Assembly (NCBI RefSeq): GCF_024435355.1
Contig: NZ_JAMJWG010000002.1
Span: 124,001-188,000, forward strand
Source of the DNA: Streptomyces odontomachi
Lineage (GTDB): Bacteria; Actinomycetota; Actinomycetes; Streptomycetales; Streptomycetaceae
Length of the DNA stretch: 64,000 bases
Reading direction: 5' to 3'
Shown here: one piece after another, positions 63,017 through 64,000 of the stretch
How the letters are laid out: every line of letters starts with the position of its first letter
How positions within the stretch are numbered: the stretch's first letter is position 1
Made by a program: the position numbers and the translations under genes
The notes under the pieces: model-generated
What the model was told of the DNA's origin: nothing
Seen by the model: only the letters and a program-made list of their open reading frames with translations
The model's database searches: none

Positions 63017-64000
63017 TCAGAGGTCCAGAACCAGCCGTTTTGACGCCGCCCGGGACACGCACACGAACATCACGTCGCCCTCGGCGCGCTCCGCCTCGGT
63101 GAGCAACGAGTCGTGGTGCTCCGGTATGCCGTCCAGGACGCCGGTCTCACAGGTGCCGCAGGTGCCCTCGCGACAGGACGAGAGCACCGGGAGCCCGGCG
63201 TCTTCGAGGACCTCCAGCACGGAGCGGTCCGGGGGCACGGTCAGGGTCTGCCCGGTGCTCGCGATCTCCACGTCGAACGCCTCCGCCGCACCGTCGCCGG
63301 CGGCTGGGCCGGCGGCGGGCTCCTGCGCCTTGGGGGTGAAGCGCTCGACGTGCAGAGCGCCTGCGGGCCAGCCGCCGGCGCAGCGCTGTTCCACCGCGTC
63401 GAGCAGGCCGGCGGGCCCGCAGCAGTACACCTGGGTGTCCCGCTGGGGGGTGCCGAGCAGCGCGTCGAGGTCGAGCAGTCCCGTCTCGTCCTCGGGGCGC
63501 AGCGCCACCCGCTGCGGATGGTCGCGGACGAGTTGGTCGGCGAAGGCCATGGAAGCGCGGGTACGGCCGCCGTAGACGAGGTGCCAGTCGGCGCCGCGCC
63601 GGGCGGCCTCGGCGATCATGGGCAGGATCGGGGTGATGCCGATGCCACCGGCGATGAAGAGGTAGCGCGGCGAGTCGACCAGCCGGAAGTGGTTGCGCGG
63701 GCCCCGCACGCGTACCGTGCCGCCCTCGGCGAGCACGTCGTGCACATGGGCCGAGCCGCCGCGGCCGTTCTTCTCCCGCAGGACTGCCACGTTCAGTTCG
63801 GACCTGTCGCCCGGGTCGCCGCACAGCGAGTACTGCCGGACGAGCGCGTCGCTGAGGAGCACGTCGAGGTGGGCGCCCGGTTCCCAGGAGGGCAGCGGTT
63901 CACTCCGCGGGTGCGTGAGGGTGAGCCGGACGACGCCGTCGGCGAGCGGTTCCTTGCGCGCGAGGGTCAGTTCGAGCTCGCGCTCGGGGCGCGGGGGCGT
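63017..64000 (-). CDS. PDR/VanB-type ferredoxin reductase (5' end cut by window)
   Basis: The visible 327 residues start inside the protein (PPRPERELELTLARKEPL). The flavin-binding barrel has RQYSLCGDP and the NAD-binding part IAGGIGITPILPMI. The C-terminal plant-type ferredoxin has CREGTCGTCETGVLDG...FVC for a 2Fe-2S cluster. Such reductases feed Rieske oxygenases that demethylate aromatic ethers or betaines and release formaldehyde. The mscR-MBL genes on the same strand fit that role. The internal GTG at 63862 is not the start. Confidence 0.9.
   Translation of the reverse strand, partial: TPPRPERELELTLARKEPLADGVVRLTLTHPRSEPLPSWEPGAHLDVLLSDALVRQYSLCGDPGDRSELNVAVLREKNGRGGSAHVHDVLAEGGTVRVRGPRNHFRLVDSPRYLFIAGGIGITPILPMIAEAARRGADWHLVYGGRTRASMAFADQLVRDHPQRVALRPEDETGLLDLDALLGTPQRDTQVYCCGPAGLLDAVEQRCAGGWPAGALHVERFTPKAQEPAAGPAAGDGAAEAFDVEIASTGQTLTVPPDRSVLEVLEDAGLPVLSSCREGTCGTCETGVLDGIPEHHDSLLTEAERAEGDVMFVCVSRAASKRLVLDL

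Overview
The window reads as chromosomal DNA of a Streptomyces-like actinomycete. Base composition is very GC-rich with GC-biased third codon positions, GTG starts are frequent, genes often overlap by ATGA or GTGA, and many typical Streptomyces families occur (DUF6479, DUF5709, SPW-repeat, PspAB, mycothiol-dependent dehydrogenase, F420-linked oxidoreductases). Rare TTA (bldA-type) codons occur in two genes. I saw no rRNA, tRNA, CRISPR array, transposase, integrase or attachment site. The two edge genes (1-629 and 63017-64000) are cut by the window.

Layout. 1-10.5 kb holds unlinked single genes: an F420-type oxidoreductase, a tiny membrane peptide, an FHA/zinc-ribbon/pseudokinase protein, a xi-class GST-like protein, an MFS carrier, a CDF metal exporter, a sigma-like protein with an anti-sigma zinc motif and a membrane anchor, a PHP phosphoesterase and an F420/FMN reductase-like protein. 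10.6-14.4 kb is a three-gene molybdenum aldehyde oxidoreductase operon of the PaoABC type. 14.5-23.4 kb holds DUF5709, HtpX-PspAB envelope stress genes, a PIG-L deacetylase, a Fic-like toxin/antitoxin pair, a MarR-ABC exporter operon, an SPW membrane protein and a DinB protein.

23.5-31.2 kb is a secreted polysaccharide-degrading block: an AA10 lytic monooxygenase and a GH19 chitinase behind a DasR-like site, then a Tat-type lipoprotein deacetylase, and a divergent GH55 exo- and GH16 endo-beta-1,3-glucanase pair. 31.2-34.7 kb holds an auxiliary tryptophanyl-tRNA synthetase with a complete ribosome-mediated attenuator (13-residue leader with Trp-Trp), a Usp protein and an SLC13/ArsB-type permease.

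35-58.5 kb contains three separate carbohydrate ABC importer loci with their own regulators: (a) SBP-permease-permease-GH1 beta-glucosidase, divergent from a LacI gene with two matching palindromic operators; (b) a DeoR/LacI-type hybrid regulator followed by SBP, two permeases, a 2-hydroxyacid dehydrogenase and a DUF2264 protein; (c) LacI and ROK regulators beside SBP-permease-permease-GH1. The LacI gene of (c) carries the same GAGAGCGCTCTC palindrome as the GH55 promoter, and the ROK/SBP promoter resembles a stretch before GH16. This suggests one beta-1,3-glucan regulon: secreted GH16/GH55 make oligosaccharides, an ABC importer takes them up, and the GH1 enzyme hydrolyses them in the cytoplasm.

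58.6-64 kb carries a kinase-like phosphotransferase, an IclR regulator and a minus-strand run of ferredoxin reductase, mscR formaldehyde dehydrogenase and a metallo-beta-lactamase-fold hydrolase. This suggests disposal of formaldehyde from an oxygenase encoded just outside the window.
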